This document shows, in pieces, positions 44,601 through 57,387 of a DNA stretch of 64,000 bases (position 1 is the stretch's first letter; each line of letters begins with the position of its first letter). The stretch lies in the NCBI GenBank assembly GCA_030063045.1, contig JAQSEB010000059.1, forward strand, positions 2,976,001-3,040,000. The letters are read 5' to 3'. The DNA is from Pratylenchus scribneri. Its lineage: Eukaryota > Nematoda > Chromadorea > Rhabditida > Pratylenchidae. A model generated the notes under the pieces. The model did no database searches. It saw nothing but the letters and a program-made list of their open reading frames with translations, and was not told where the DNA came from. A program made the translations under genes and the position numbers.

Positions 44601-46909
44601 AAGTAAATTATATTTTAAATACAAAAATAATTGTATTTTAAAAGGAATTGTTAGCCAATGCCAGTGCCGAAACACAAAAATTATTATTACGCAAAAAGGC
44701 GGATTGGGCCCAAAATTCGAATGATCAAAGATTGGTGGGTTTAAATTGGAATTGAATTGAATTAATCCATTTTGGCAGCTTTCATCAGTGCCAGAATTGT
44801 TGATGGCTTCCGGCGATTATGACAAAGCAATTCGGCTGATGATGGCCAATGATTGGGTGGACAAGTAAATAAATATTAGGGCAAAGGAAAAATAAATAAT
44901 AAAAATATTCAAAATTTTCAAAATGATATTCATTTTAATTTTTAGGGTGGCGAATGCCGCGCACAAATTGGACAGGTAGATCTGATGATTGTTTTATTAT
45001 CTATCAGTAAAGTTTCAAAGTTAAGCTAATATTAATAATGAAAAAATGTACAAATTCCAATTTCTTTCCCAGTCTTTCTCTTCTCATCGGTTAATCAATC
45101 ATCTTTTATGACAGGTCGGACGCAAATCTTCTGCGTGAAATTGGCCAATTTATGGCAAAAAAAAGTGAATTCACTCAGGCCACCTCAATTTTCCATCGAA
45201 TCAATGATACCCGGGCAATTGTGCAAATGCACGTTCAATCGGAGCATTGGGAGGATGTGAATGAATTGGGGGAATATATTTTGGGTGAATTCATTTAAAA
45301 AAGGCATTTGCCCTGGTCACCCGGCATCCTGGACTCAGTTCGGATGTTTATTTGCCGTATGCCCGATGGTTGGCCGAAAGAGATCGATTTGATGAGGCAC
45401 AAATTGGTTTGGCCCAATTTAAGTGAAAATAATCGATCCTCCCTCTTAAATTAGCCTATAATAAGGCTGGACACCAAAAGGAGGCGGCCAAAGTTTTGGA
45501 ACAATTGACCCAAAATGCAGTGCATGAAAGTCGTTTTAAAGGTGATAAAAAGGGCAAAGGAAATAATAATAAATTAATCCAAAATTGGTCAGCCGCCTCA
45601 TTTTATTATCGGCGAATGGCCGATCAATTATTGGAAAGAATTGCGGAAAATAATCAAATTGAGCAAATTGGATTGGCCCAAAATTGGCTCCAATTGGCCG
45701 ATGTTTATTTCGCCTATGAGCCAATTTTCAAATATGTGGTCCGTTGCCCACATTTTTGTGCCCACCAAATTCAATTCAGATTGAACCATTCACTGACAAA
45801 TCATTGGACATTCTTTTCCATGCCTCTCGATTTTTGGCCCTCCATAAACCGGCCGAAAATGTTTCCCGTGTTTTTGTGCTTTACACTTTGATGAAATTGA
45901 GCCGCCATTTTGGCTGCTACAAAAGTGCACGGCAATCTCTGGAACAATTGCACCAACTTCGATGCCCTCCACAATTCCAATTACAAATTGACATTGCCAC
46001 CCTCGAAATTAGGGCAATGCCATTTTCGGATGTGGACGAATTCCAGCCAATGTGTTATAGGCAAATTTGAGGGACCAAATTAATTGGCCAAAATTAATTC
46101 ACAGTTGTGGGACAAGTAATCCAATTTTGGGTGGCCATGAATGCGTCCATTGTGGCCATCCTTTCATTTATTCATTCATCACTTTTGGTTGGTCCCATTC
46201 ATTCCCCCAAAATTAATTCCCTTTCTTATAAAAATGTTAGAAGTTTTGCCATTAATTGAATTGCAAATTGGCGAGGGAATTGGCGAAGATGAGGCGGTAA
46301 ATATTAATTTTAATTTACATACTTTTTTATTTATTTATTTTGGATTAATTTGGTCAATGCTGAACCACCAACAATGGATCAACAGCAGAATGGGGCATCA
46401 TTGACCATTTCCACAAAAATTGCATTAAATCGGGTGGAAATAATTCGAATAATTTATTCAATTAAATTATTTTAAAATACAGAAAAAGAAAGGCCAATTG
46501 AAATTGGGAAGGGAAGAATTGTTGAATTTGGACAGAAATTCGGTGTTCATTCGAAGGGTGGGTAAATTACTGTAATTTGGGGAAGGGAATTGGAATCCAT
46601 CAATCACATTTTTTAGTATTTGCCCCCAAGAAAAAGTCAATTTTTCCTAAAAGTGATTGGCGAATTGAAAATTGTGAAATGCGAATTTTGCCAAAAGGTG
46701 GGCAATTATTTATGAAGTACATTTTATTTTTATTTTGTTTTTAGTTTTTCAATTCGGATGATTATCAAATGGCCATTCTTCAATTTGGGCAATGCCCGGT
46801 TTGTGGGGGCAAAGATAAAATGATGTTGGAACAACAACAACAACAATGGGGGAATGGGGATGCCGAAATGGGAATGGGAATTGAGGCAGAGAATAATAAT
46901 TATTATTAG
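41610..46909 (+). CDS. IFT122: Intraflagellar transport protein 122 (DAF-10)
   Basis: Core subunit of the IFT-A complex, needed for retrograde transport in cilia; in nematodes it acts in sensory neurons. N-terminus 'MLPVLTW' as in human IFT122, then WD40 repeats ('[20 protein letters not shown]', '[20 protein letters not shown]', '[11 protein letters not shown]', '[12 protein letters not shown]', '[17 protein letters not shown]', 'EPIWSLQF'), a second propeller, then TPR-like helices ('[18 protein letters not shown]', '[18 protein letters not shown]', '[19 protein letters not shown]', '[12 protein letters not shown]'-type repeats). C-terminal zinc ribbons follow ('[17 protein letters not shown]' and '[20 protein letters not shown]'). 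It ends in a Gln/Asn-rich tail at 46909. Roughly 1,150 residues in more than 25 exons. Two GC-AG introns: 41993-42038 and 46061-46104. An 'AAATCAG' acceptor just before the ATG suits trans-splicing. Confidence 0.95.
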
Positions 46910-47598
46910 AATGAAATTAAATTAAATTATGATTGTGGCCCATTCGCCAATGCAAAAATAATTTTTTACAAGAATTTTTTTATTTTTAATAATATTTAAT
47001 CAAAAAGTTTCAGATTTAATCCGAAATTAGGTTGTGAAAAATTAATTTTTTGTTTTGTATTTTTCTTTGAAAATTTTTTTAGAAGATTTCTTTTTACAAA
47101 AAGATTATATTTTTTAAAATTTGTTTAGCGAGGAAACAATTCATGAAAAGGCATCTTTCTTTCGATCATTGTTATATGCCCTAAGGATAAATAAGAATAG
47201 ATAACTCATAAAATGGCAGTCTAAATTACGGTACCCACTACTCATCCTTCACTCTGAATATGGTACGAGCTGAGAATTTTTGTCATTGTAAAATTAAAAT
47301 TATAAAAAATAAATTAAATATTCATTTGAATAAATATTTCAAATTTAATTTCGCCAATTTAATTCAGAGATTTAACAAAATTAAAAATAACAAAGGGAAG
47401 AAAAGAAAGGTTTTTGGCCACGTTTTCATATTTTTTCATCCTCCTTAAACTGATTTAAAAATGATTGGCCAAATATTAAGAAACATAAAAACCCTTGGAA
47501 GAAACATTTATAATTAAAATATAAAATGAATAAAATATTTTACAAATTTATGTTCAAATTTAATCAAATATAAAATCAATCATTGGATTTTTCCATCA
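46910..47598. other. Intergenic between convergent genes
   Basis: AT-rich 3' regions of IFT122 (+) and the next gene (-). Small open frames only. Nothing supported. Confidence 0.5.
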
Positions 47599-49230
47599 TT
47601 AAATTCCCCCAATTTCTCCCCGTTTTTTCGTCGAACATTGACTTTCGCCATTTTTGACAACATTTACATTGAATTGGACTTGAATGGAAATATTCGGCAA
47701 ATTCAAATACAAATTGGTGCAAATTGTTGGATTCCTCCACAGAAGACGGCAAAGAAGGCAGATCGAACCAAAATTCAGGGAAAAGAGGAGAAAATAAACG
47801 GCCAACTGTGGAAAATTAATGAAATTTTGGGGGAAAAGAGGGGAATTACTGACCTGATATTGGGAAATACTGTATTGTTGGGAATAGGAAATGGCGAAGA
47901 AAAGGGCACATCCAATGGAAATGATCCAATCCTGGGGCAAAATTGGCAAAATAAATTGGAAATATTTTGGGTGGGACTAACAATGAAAAATATTGGACCC
48001 AATCGATGGTCGCCCTCCAACAAATGAACTTTGCAAAAATAGAAAAGCCATTGGCCAAAGCAAATTAGGGAAATGAGGCCAAGGCCAATGACAAAATGGT
48101 CATTGAAATAATTCAAATTGAACAGAGGAATGTAGAGGAAGGAGGAAAGGACGAACAAAGGCAAAAGCTGAAAAATAATGAAAATGAATTAATTAAAATG
48201 GAATAAATGAACCCATTGCATTGTTTTGATCATTCCGAATGGATAATGGGCGGAATATTCTCGTTGGAATTGTGAACAATTTTGATGCTCACAATTTGCC
48301 CTTTTCCAAATTGCCGCTCGCCGCATCATTTTGGCAATGCAAATTAGCAAACCAATGTTGAGGAGAATGGCAAAAATGGCAAAAAACTGTGAAAAGCGGG
48401 GAAATGGAAATTCATTTTTTGGGACATACGGAAATGAGCGGATCGGCCAAAAGATGGAATAAAATTCTTGGCCTTCTTTCCCTCCAATATGAATGCAATT
48501 CGACCGAATCAGAGTAACCAAAATCGCCCATTTCGGTCAATGCCAATAATTCTTTTTGGGTTCCGTTGAAATGGGCCAATTTTGGAAGGTAAAAACGATA
48601 TTCGGCCAATGTGGACAATGAGAAAATTGTATTGAGAATAATGAGAATTGGAATGGAAATGGCGGAAATGCACAAATCCTTTGAAATTAAATAATTAATT
48701 GAGGAGGACAAATTAAAGGGGAAAACCATGAGGGCGAATAAGGCAATGAAGAAAAGGCCGATTCGGCCTGATTTGGCCAGAAAACTCGCAAATATTGAAA
48801 TGGAGGCCAACGAAAATAGAATCCATTGGCCGGCGGAGAATTCCCATGCCAGATTGTATGGCCGTTCACGAAAAGTGGTTTTCCAGAATTGGGACCAATA
48901 AAGTTGACGGGAAGCAGAAAACATAGTGCCAATGGCCAAAATGAGAAGAATAAACTATAAACAAATGATTTGGTAATCCAATTTTGATTATTTTCCAACC
49001 CAATTTGTGAATTTCATCGCCTGAAAAGGCCAAATCCTGTTGAATTGTGTCCGAATATTCCGTTCATCGCCCTTCCCTCCTCCTCCCTCCAATTCGGCCT
49101 CATCAACCAAAAGAAGGTCTTTGTCATTATTTCCTTTTAGGGGCTTATAAATTTGATATGGGCATTTGGCCCCATTTTCGGCCGACAAATGATTTTCAAT
49201 GAGATTTATGGCCGATGGAATTGCCGCCAT
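47599..49230 (-). CDS. Polytopic membrane protein, unknown
   Basis: Not recognised. ATG 49230 ('MAAIPSAINLIENHLS'), then a polar, acidic N-terminal stretch of about 70 residues. TM segments: 'FILLILAIGTMFSASRQLY', 'WILFSLASISIFASFL', 'GLFFIALFALMVFPFNL', 'ISIPILIILNTIFSLSTL', then a soluble loop, 'FFAIFAILLNIGLLICIAK', a Cys-containing loop, 'LLPLFVLSSFLYIPLF', 'FVIGLGLISLICFGQWLFYF', 'WIISIGCALFFAISYS' and 'LAVYFLLFSLNFGSICLLC'. It ends in a Lys/Arg-rich tail at 47599. About 450-460 residues and nine TM helices. Introns lie between helices. A loop exon with WRERRPRILF is the only notable charged block. No family assigned; probably an endomembrane or plasma-membrane protein. Confidence 0.7.
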
Positions 49231-49657
49231 TTTTGATGAATTTAAAGGAATAAAAAATATTTCGAAAAAATAAGGAAAATAAATGAATGAATTCTTTGTC
49301 GATGAAGGAATGTGCGGCGAATTTGTTAGAGGATTTTATCGATTCCACGTTGGGAAAATATAAAAAATAGGAGTGGAAGTGGATGAGGCCTAGGGGGAGG
49401 GAGGCTGGCTGGCTGTTTACCAATTGGGCCCTCTCATCGGCTGGTAATAGAGACAGAAAGAAATGCGAACACTTCTTTGGCAAAGGAATGAGTATGCGGG
49501 AAGGGGGACAGACGGTTTGGCCAAATAAATTAATTAAAAATTTTATTCACAAAATAACAATAAAAAATAAATAATGTGGAAAATTCAAAATCATATGAAT
49601 GAATGAGCTATTTTTGGTTGAATTTGACTGTCATCAGCATAAAATGAAATCGGCATT
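49231..49657. other. Intergenic
   Basis: Short gap between SON (3' end) and the start of the next - strand gene. It contains a G-rich patch at 49384-49420. No gene seen. Confidence 0.5.
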
Positions 49658-52600
49658 TCAAGATGTTATTCTGAAAATGGCATAAATAAATTAATATAAT
49701 ATTAAATTAAAATTACCCCAAAGCATCGAGTATGACCATGCAAACTTGCGCCTTCCCTGCCCTTTTATTGCTGGAGGCCAATGAAGGCGAATATTCCACT
49801 CCGTTCAAAATTGCCTGTAAAAATAGTCAAAATGACATAAAATAAAAATGATCATTTTTTGTACCTTCCAATGAAATTTTTTGTAATTTTGTGGCCCTGA
49901 TTCAATGCAATGGAATTGGGGTTGTTCCCAATGTTGGCGGGCACAAACTTCCATTAAAACCGAAATTGGATTTTTGCCGCTTGGGTCGACCACACTTTCC
50001 CTTTTTGGCGGTCGTTCATAATCCTCGGAATAGAATCCTTTGAATTTGATTAATTCTAATCCACATTTACCCCTTTCCCACCTTTTCGATCCGATTTAAC
50101 ATCCAAAGCCAATGGTTCAATTGGACCAGCTGCATTTTTGCCCAATCCTTGGCCCGGTTTCCAGCCCATTTTCTCCATTAATCGCATTCCAACTCCGCTG
50201 ATTATTTCCGGCACATTTCGGAATTGATCCTTCAAAATTGGGGGGAATATTATTGAAAATTGGAAATATTAAAAGTAATTGTCAATGATGGATTATTTTC
50301 CTTTTTTTTAATATTATAAAATGAATTTAATTAAATTTGATTGATTATTTTTTGACTATAATAAAAACAAAACAATCCATCATTGATAATTACCTCCTCG
50401 TCGATAAAAGGCCGGTGAATTGTTGGAGCATTCGAATTAAATTATTAACCAATTTTGGATATAAATTTATTATCTATAAATTTGAAAAAAAAGTATGTTG
50501 CGCGTTATCATCATCAAAAATTAATGTGTTTTTTGCAAACAAATGTAAATAAAAAAAGAAAATGTGAAAGATTAAATATAAATTATTATCTAAAAAAATA
50601 ATTAATTAAATTTATTTGATGATAACGCGCAATATTGGTGGGTGAAAAGGATATTTTTGTGTCGAATTGATTATTCGATGGATTCAAAAAACTAAAATCA
50701 CCCACAAAATATTATGAATATTTTTAATAAAAAAATATATAATAATCAGAGCAGATTTATATGCACAATCCACTAAAAATAAAATGCCAAAAAAAATTGG
50801 CAAATTTATATGCAAATTTTTAACCAGAAATTATAATGAATTTGTAATATTTTTTGTAAAAAATGATAAAAAATTAAAAAAAAATGAAATTATTCTTAAA
50901 ACAATCTAAATTATCATAAAAACATTATCATAAATTAAAAATACAAATTTACAAATAAATCAGCCCTCAGGCAATTATTTAAAAAATATTTTTATATTTT
51001 GTGTGTGATTTAGGTTTGGCATTCGACGATGGTGAAGAAGAAGGGTTGATTGGAGTTTTGCAATAAAATTATCACCGAAGTTGAATAATTTTTCTAAAAA
51101 ATAATTTTGGAGTTGAATTTTCCTTCCTTTCAAAAGCAAAACTCAACTCCGACTCCGATGGCCATTCAGACTATTTGGCAAATTAGTGAGAATTATTTTT
51201 GTTTTATAATTTAATTTAAATGACTAATTCTTCTTTTTTGGATTAATTCTTTTTGGTCCAAATAGTCTGAATTATTATTGGCCAAAAAAATAAAATTCAT
51301 TCCATACTTTTCTGGCCCATGCATGAAATCGAGGATCATTCGGCTCCAATTCCTTCTCCGATAAAACCCTGGCTCCGGTGTGGCCGGTGAATTCGCCAGG
51401 CAAAGTCGAATCATATGCCCATTTTGATAACTGCAATGTAAATATTATTAATATTAAATAGAATTAAAATTAAAACTGACCTCCTCTTCCACTTTGGCCA
51501 ATTCTTTTCGAGTTTCAAAATCATTTGGATTCCTTTGCAATCGTTGGCTATACCGCAGACGGGTGGACACCAATTCTTGAATGCTTTTTGGGGGCTAAAA
51601 AGAAAATAAATATTTGATTTTATTAATTAAATTTATTTTTAGACCGCAGTCAATCCAATTGGATCCTTCGACCGGGAGGAGGTGGCAAAAGTGGATAATT
51701 CGTTTTTTGGCACATTCGACGGTGTTTTTTGATAAATTTGGGCCGAAAGTATTGTGGCATGCAACATCGATTCGGCCTTTTGACGAGCCACCTATTCATC
51801 AATGAATTGTTAAAATAATTCACCAAAACCAAAAGCAACCTGGCTTTCCACATATGCGTGCATTTTATCGATTAAATCCAATTGGTCATTATTATTTTCC
51901 ACTTCATCCTTTTTCATTACAATATTCTCAATTTTTGATGGATTTGAAGTTGTTGGCAGCAATAATTTAGCAGGGGAAGGCACAAAAACGTTGGCGGATA
52001 TTTTTGAGGATAAAATTGACTAAAAATGCAAATAATTTTTATGTTTTTAATGACAATATAATGAATACTTTTGTCGGTGAAGATGTTGTTTCCGCATTTT
52101 TGTTTTCTTCTTTTTCTGCCGATATTGATCTTTGGATTGTTCCTCCTTCTTTTGTTTCCTCCAATGTTTTATTTTTGTCCAAATTCGATTGTTTCTTTTC
52201 ATTTTGTTTTTGGATTTCTTCTGATTGTCTCTTTTGCTCGGCAATTTTCTTTAAAAATGCTTCTCTGGCGGCTAAATTTAATTGAGTATTTTTAAATTGA
52301 ATTAATTTAAAAAATGAACCAATATGTCCGGGTTTATCCCAAGTTGAAGTGAATACTTGCTGCTGATTTTCGGGCATTTTGTCGGGAATATTTGAAGTTG
52401 GTTGATTGGCTATAGTCGGAGTGGTGGATGATTCAAAATTGGAGTCAATTTTGGAGGAGACAGCAATTAAATCGATTGGTGTAATCATTGGGCCAATAAA
52501 ATTTGAGGAAGTTGCCAAAATCTTTTATTTAATTTTAATAAATAAAATAATCAAAAATCTAAACCGGCTCTTTGGTCTTTTCTTTTTCCAATTCCGCCGT

Positions 52601-54611
52601 TCTTTCCAATGCGGCCAATGCAATTTCGTATGCTTTGCTGTTGACAATGTCCGGTGGAGGGGGCTCAAAAATTAATTAAATTATAAAATGGAAATCATTC
52701 AAGATTTACTTTATTATTTTCGGGTGTTGGCTGTCTTTCTGGCATTTGTGGCCCAAATGAAATGGCCGAAGTGCTTTGAAAATGGGTGGCGAGGACACTG
52801 CTTGGCAATGCATTTGGCAATGGTTGGGAAAGTGGCTGAATATAATTATTGATTGGGTGTACAAAAATATTCATTTTAATCTAACCCGATATGCGGCCGG
52901 AATGCTCGTTCGAACTTTTGCCAATGCCGTCGTCAATGGTCCAATTTCCCCGTATTTCACCAAAGGACCGGCGGCCATCTCCGGAATTGGCTCCTCAAAA
53001 ATAAATAAATTAAATGAATTTAGCCAAATTCAATTCAAACATTTGCTTTGGTTCGATGAATTGCTCCACTGGAAACGGGGAATGTCAGCCTCAATGTGGT
53101 ATCCTCTCTTTTTCGTATTTCCCGTCGATCTCTTTCCTTTAAATTTCATTGAAAATTATTCCATTTATTTTGGCTGACCACATATTTTTGCCTGGATGGA
53201 TGGTCCGCCGGCATTACCCCTCTATTCCGGAATTCTCGATCCTTTGACCGATCCCTTCTTTCCCTCCAATCGTCATATTTTCGTGAATATCTCTTCTCCT
53301 CGTCCTCATCACTGCTCGATCCCTTTGGGAGTAAATCCCGTTCAGTTTGTAATTTTTTACAAAGATCTGAAGAACACAAAAATTAACATTAAATTATTCA
53401 TAAATTTAATAACAAACTTATTAAATGTTCAACAGATTTATTTTTTATTGTTTCAATCAATTCCGCTCCTTTTGGTAATTTCCCTTCCTATAATAAATTT
53501 ATTTTTAATAAATATATATTTCCATTATATTTCCGAACCATTGCCAATTTTGTTGCATTTTTTGTCGCAATATCCAACAATTTTTGTTTGTCAATTTTGC
53601 CTTGGCTATCCACATAATCCGATTTGTCAAATGATTTTTCCTTCGAGGCTCGGCTATGGCGAATTGGTGAAATATTGTCAATTGGCCTGACTGAATGTTC
53701 AATTCGTCGGTGCCAAGACTCTTCTATTAATCGCCGTCGGGTTTGCAATGCTCTCTGTCTACTGAATTGTGGCAATGGACTGTAGGATCGGCTCCGACTT
53801 CTTCTTCTCGGACTGTAAGATCGGCTTCTACTTCTTCTCCTCGCTGGTGGTGGGCTTATGCTGCTATAAGTTCGTTCACTGCTCTTTGACTGATTTCGTT
53901 GTTTGTCACGTCGAGAATGGGATCGGGATGATGAAGACCGTGAATTATGGCGGGTTGAATGATTGTGTTGACGAGATCGTGATACATTTTCTTTAGATTG
54001 CACTTCTTCTTTTCTTCCAGATCTTGAGCTACTCCGACTTTGTGATCGTTTCTTTTTATGTTTTCGCTTGGCTTTCTTCGCTTTATCGGCCCTACAATTT
54101 TTAATTCAATTATAAAATATATATTTTTTCTAAACCTTTCTGTTGATTTTTCATCTTCTTCTTTTTCTCTTTTTCGTTTCTTCTTTTGTTTCTTCGTCAG
54201 AATTTCTCCATTATTGCTGTCAGCTTCAGTATTCCTAAATTTCTTTGCTTCAATCATTCTTTTTCTAATTTCTTTTTCGAGTTTTTTGTTCTTTTTTGCA
54301 ATTTTTTTCGCCTTTTTTTGATCCCGGATTTTTTCCTCTTCGGTTTTTTCTTCTTCCTTTGATGATGTTAATTGCTGATCATTTTTGACAAAATCATTCG
54401 ACAAATCTCCATTTCCATTGTTGGATTGAGGAAAAAGCCAGGGAAATTTTGGCGGTGCCTTTGACAATATTGCTGCCAAAGATGTTGATTTTTTATTGGT
54501 TGCTGCATCCTTCGTATTCTCATCTTCTTTTTCTTCGTCTTCATCATCCAATTCTTCATTATTTTTGAACAATTGAGAATTTGGAATTGATTTTGGTAGT
54601 CTAAACCGCAT
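49658..54611 (-). CDS. SON: SON-like splicing co-factor (RS region, G-patch, dsRBD)
   Basis: Nuclear-speckle protein that promotes splicing of weak introns. Starting near ATG 54611: an acidic/Lys-rich coiled region, a basic run ('KKQKKKRKREKEE') and an RS region with repeated 'RRRSRSRSYSP'. Then 'SQGKIDKQKLLDIATKNATK', a degenerate middle part with Pro/Gln/Thr-rich segments, 'LPGEFTGHTGARVLSEKELE', a G-patch ('GVGMRLMEKMGWKPGQGLG') and a C-terminal dsRBD ('NPISVLMEVCARQHWEQPQF', 'SLASSNKRAGKA', ending 'LDALG'). This order matches vertebrate SON. About 1,000 residues. A long AT-rich intron (about 1.07 kb, near 51305-50235) lies just before the G-patch. The true first exon may be further upstream: an RS-like open stretch at 54625-54720 could not be joined in phase. 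The last few codons depend on a final small intron. Confidence 0.88.
50498..50632. mobile_element. Short inverted-repeat element in SON intron
   Basis: TTGCGCGTTATCATCATCAA at the left and TTTGATGATAACGCGCAA at the right are inverted copies (16 identical bases, then near-identical AT-rich sequence inward). The 135-bp unit stands out because CGCG is rare in the surrounding DNA. Ends next to TA/TG. It looks like a MITE or an old foldback element in the 1.07-kb intron of SON; alternatively a structured RNA hairpin in that intron. Confidence 0.55.
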
Positions 54612-55339
54612 TTCACAAAACAAATTTGGATGGATATGGATTATGGAAATGGAGTTTAACTCTCGATGACTCTCCGCTCTCCTTCAGTTTCGACTTTCGA
54701 TTTCGACGAGATCGAGACCTCAAAAAAATAAAAAATAGAGATTTAAGACATTTTATCCAAACTGGTTTTCGGCAATTTACGTTTACGGGGATTAAATCAA
54801 AAATCAACATATTTTTGTATTTAGAATGTTTTAAACTCTTTAAACCAGTTTAAAAGCATGATTCAATTTATGTTAAAATGGTTTAATTAATAGTTTTAGA
54901 CGACTTTTTAGGCGAAAGTTCAATATACAATTTATCAAATTCAAATAAAAATTCCCAATACCGTAATCAACAATCAATAATCGGACAGAGAAGAGAGAAC
55001 GCAGAAGAGTTAAAAAAAATCAAATCAAAAGTCAAAAGTCAAAACACAAAAACATTCATTTACCTATTTTCTTTTCATTTTTACTTACTTTCAGTAAAAA
55101 TGAGTGTTGGTAGGTAGATCAATTCAAAGATTGATCAAGCGTAGCATATTGGTAATTAAAAGAATTACTAAAAATTCATTTCAGCCTCAACTTCAACTCA
55201 ATTTTTTCTCACTCGAATCTTTTACATTTACGCCGAATTTTAATCTTTCTAATTTCAACCCTCTTTCTATTCTAGATCATAGCATAACAAAAACAAACAA
55301 AACATTGAACAACACCCATATTCGGATAAACTACATATA
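54612..55339. other. Intergenic, divergent promoters of SON and CRIP
   Basis: Contains an RS-coding-like stretch on the - strand (54625-54720), possibly a SON leader exon or alternative exon, and short frames on the + strand. Otherwise AT-rich with no feature. Confidence 0.45.
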
Positions 55340-55767
55340 ATGCCGCTCTGTCCAACTTGCGAACATCCTGTCTATTTCGGTAAAAATTATTTTTCAAAAT
55401 TTTCCAATATACTTGTTGTTTTCAGCTGAGCGAGTGACTTCAATTGGAAAGGATTGGCATCGACCATGTCTTCGCTGCTTCAATGAGGCCTGCAAAAAAA
55501 CATTGGCTGCCGGTAATTATTTATCATTTTTCAGTCCAATTTTTCATCTTTTTAAGGTGGACACTCCGAGCATGAGGGAAAGCCATATTGCAATCGCTGC
55601 TACGGTGCGCTCTTCGGACCTCGCGGGTATTTAATTATTGATCAAAAATTGAATTTAAATTTGGTTATTATTTAAGCTATGGACACGGCGGAGTCGAGTC
55701 TCATGTCTTCCTTGGCGGAACCACTGGAACCAGCCCTGGTGCGCAGAATTCACAACCTGGCCAATAA
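55340..55767 (+). CDS. Cysteine-rich LIM protein, CRIP-like
   Basis: Small single-LIM protein. Exons joined by 40-55-nt introns give '[13 protein letters not shown]', then '[18 protein letters not shown]', '[20 protein letters not shown]' and '[15 protein letters not shown]'. The zinc ligands Cx2C, Hx2Cx2C and Cx2C follow the CRIP1/CRIP2 pattern, and the Gly-rich patch after the LIM domain is typical. A Gly/Thr/Ser-rich tail ends 'NSQPGQ'. About 105 residues, full length. CRIPs act in cytoskeletal or transcriptional complexes; a muscle or gut role in nematodes is possible but not shown by the sequence. Confidence 0.9.
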
Positions 55768-56151
55768 AGAAAGAAAGATCGATGAATGAGGAATGAATGC
55801 AACAATAAAATAAAACGATTTTTGTTTGGTATAATTTCTTCTTCAAAACATTCCCTTCTACTACTATTCTCTCCTATCATATCATCTTCATTCCATTCAT
55901 GTTGGTTCAATTCAATTCAATTTTATTGTAAATGTTTACATACAAAATCAATGCAAACTTATATTTGTCAAATCCCCACCTTTCTATAAAAGTTCAAATT
56001 TGGTAAAAAAATTTTTTTAATCTCGAGTCTCGACTAAATTAATGATGGTGCTAATTTAATTCATATATGAATTATTTTTTATAAATGCTAAATTGGAAAC
56101 CACACCACCGACATATGTTCTAGAGAAGAGATTATAAAATTTTATAAGAAA
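55768..56151. other. Intergenic between tandem genes
   Basis: AT-rich. No feature seen apart from a pyrimidine-rich stretch at 55850-55890. Confidence 0.45.
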
Positions 56152-57387
56152 ATGGCCAATGAACAAACATTGGAACAACAATTTGCATTCTGTGAAGGAA
56201 TTGTGGACGATTTATTGCATGATCGACTTGGCGATTCCAAAAATCCTAAAAGGAATGTAAGTTGTTTGTTCAACTACCTTTTTAATTCCTTTTAATGAAG
56301 GAAAAACTTCGATATTGCATTGAAAAACTGCAATCATTGAACCAAGATATTGAGCGACTTTCCTTATTCAGTACAAATGATCAGATTGAGGAATTACCGA
56401 CCAGCACAATTCGATATTTGCTTGTGCCGGCTTATTTAGCTTATGTGCTCGAGGAAATTCAAGTAGAACTCAACAAAAGGAAGGTTTATTTGACCACTGC
56501 TAAAGTAATTTTCCTTTTAAATCAGTTAAATTAAATAATTTTATTTAGTCATTTTACCGTGAATTCCTACAAAATTTGCTAATTTTTGAGCTCATCAATT
56601 TTAAATTGCCATGGATGGATGAAAATCAAACCAAATCCGGTGGTTTAAATGCCCCGCGATCGACTGAATTGGAGAAGGGAATTTCAATGCGTCAGCAAAA
56701 AATAACAAGAATTACACAAATGGAACAGATGGAAAATGCATTGGCAAAACTTCGACTTGAGGAACAAAGGAACAATGATGAGGCTGCTCAGGTTTGTTTT
56801 TTTTTTTTGATGAAGATTAATTGGAAAAATTAAATCAATTTAAGCGAGAAATTATTTTTGTGTTAATTCGGATTTGGTCAATTCGAGCAATCAAAGAATT
56901 GGAAATGATTGATGGTTTTATTTATTTTATTATTTTGAATATAATTTATGTCTTTTCAGAGGAATTAAGAATGCTTGAACAATTCGAGGCTAATCGAAAT
57001 TCCGATTCAGGGCCGCAAGCATCAACAAGCAAAGAAGGTAAAAAACAATGGATTAATAAAATTACTTTTGTTTATTAAGCTATTCCAAAGCTAAAACCAT
57101 TCATCATTGCCCGATCAGATCAGCAAAAGAAAATTTTTGGCCTTGGTTATCCGAGCATTCCAACAGTGACGGTGGATGAATGGTTTGACCAAATGCAGAA
57201 AAATGGCGGATTTGGAAAAATGGGACCAGGCAAAAAGATGGAAACATTTACAATTAACAAACGCCAAAATGAATCGGATGAAGACATGGATGAGGATGAT
57301 GAGGGGAAGAGACAAGCAAAAATAAGAATGGATGATTGGAAAGATATGCACCCACGAGGATGGGGGAATACTCATAACAAAGGATAA
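56152..57387 (+). CDS. TAP42/IGBP1 (alpha4) PP2A regulatory protein
   Basis: Binds and protects free catalytic subunits of PP2A-type phosphatases, downstream of TOR; C. elegans counterpart is ppfr-4. ATG 56152 'MANEQTLEQQFAFCEG'. The helical N-terminal domain shows 'LRYCIEKLQSLNQDIERLSL' and 'EELPTSTIRYLLVPAYLAYV'. Basic helix 'RSTELEKGISMRQQKITR' and Glu/Arg-rich middle follow, then the conserved C-terminal block 'KPFIIARSDQQKKIFGLGYP', 'PTVTVDEWFDQM' and the acidic-basic ending 'DDWKDMHPRGWGNTHNKG'. About 340 residues, six to seven exons with normal GT-AG introns. One exon near 56846-56920 looks less conserved and its borders are less certain. Confidence 0.92.

Noticed and set aside
55104..55340. 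79-codon frame upstream of the CRIP-like gene as an N-terminal extension
   Set aside because: The LIM protein starts with the usual short CRIP N-terminus at 55340, and the upstream frame has no similarity and no splice support.
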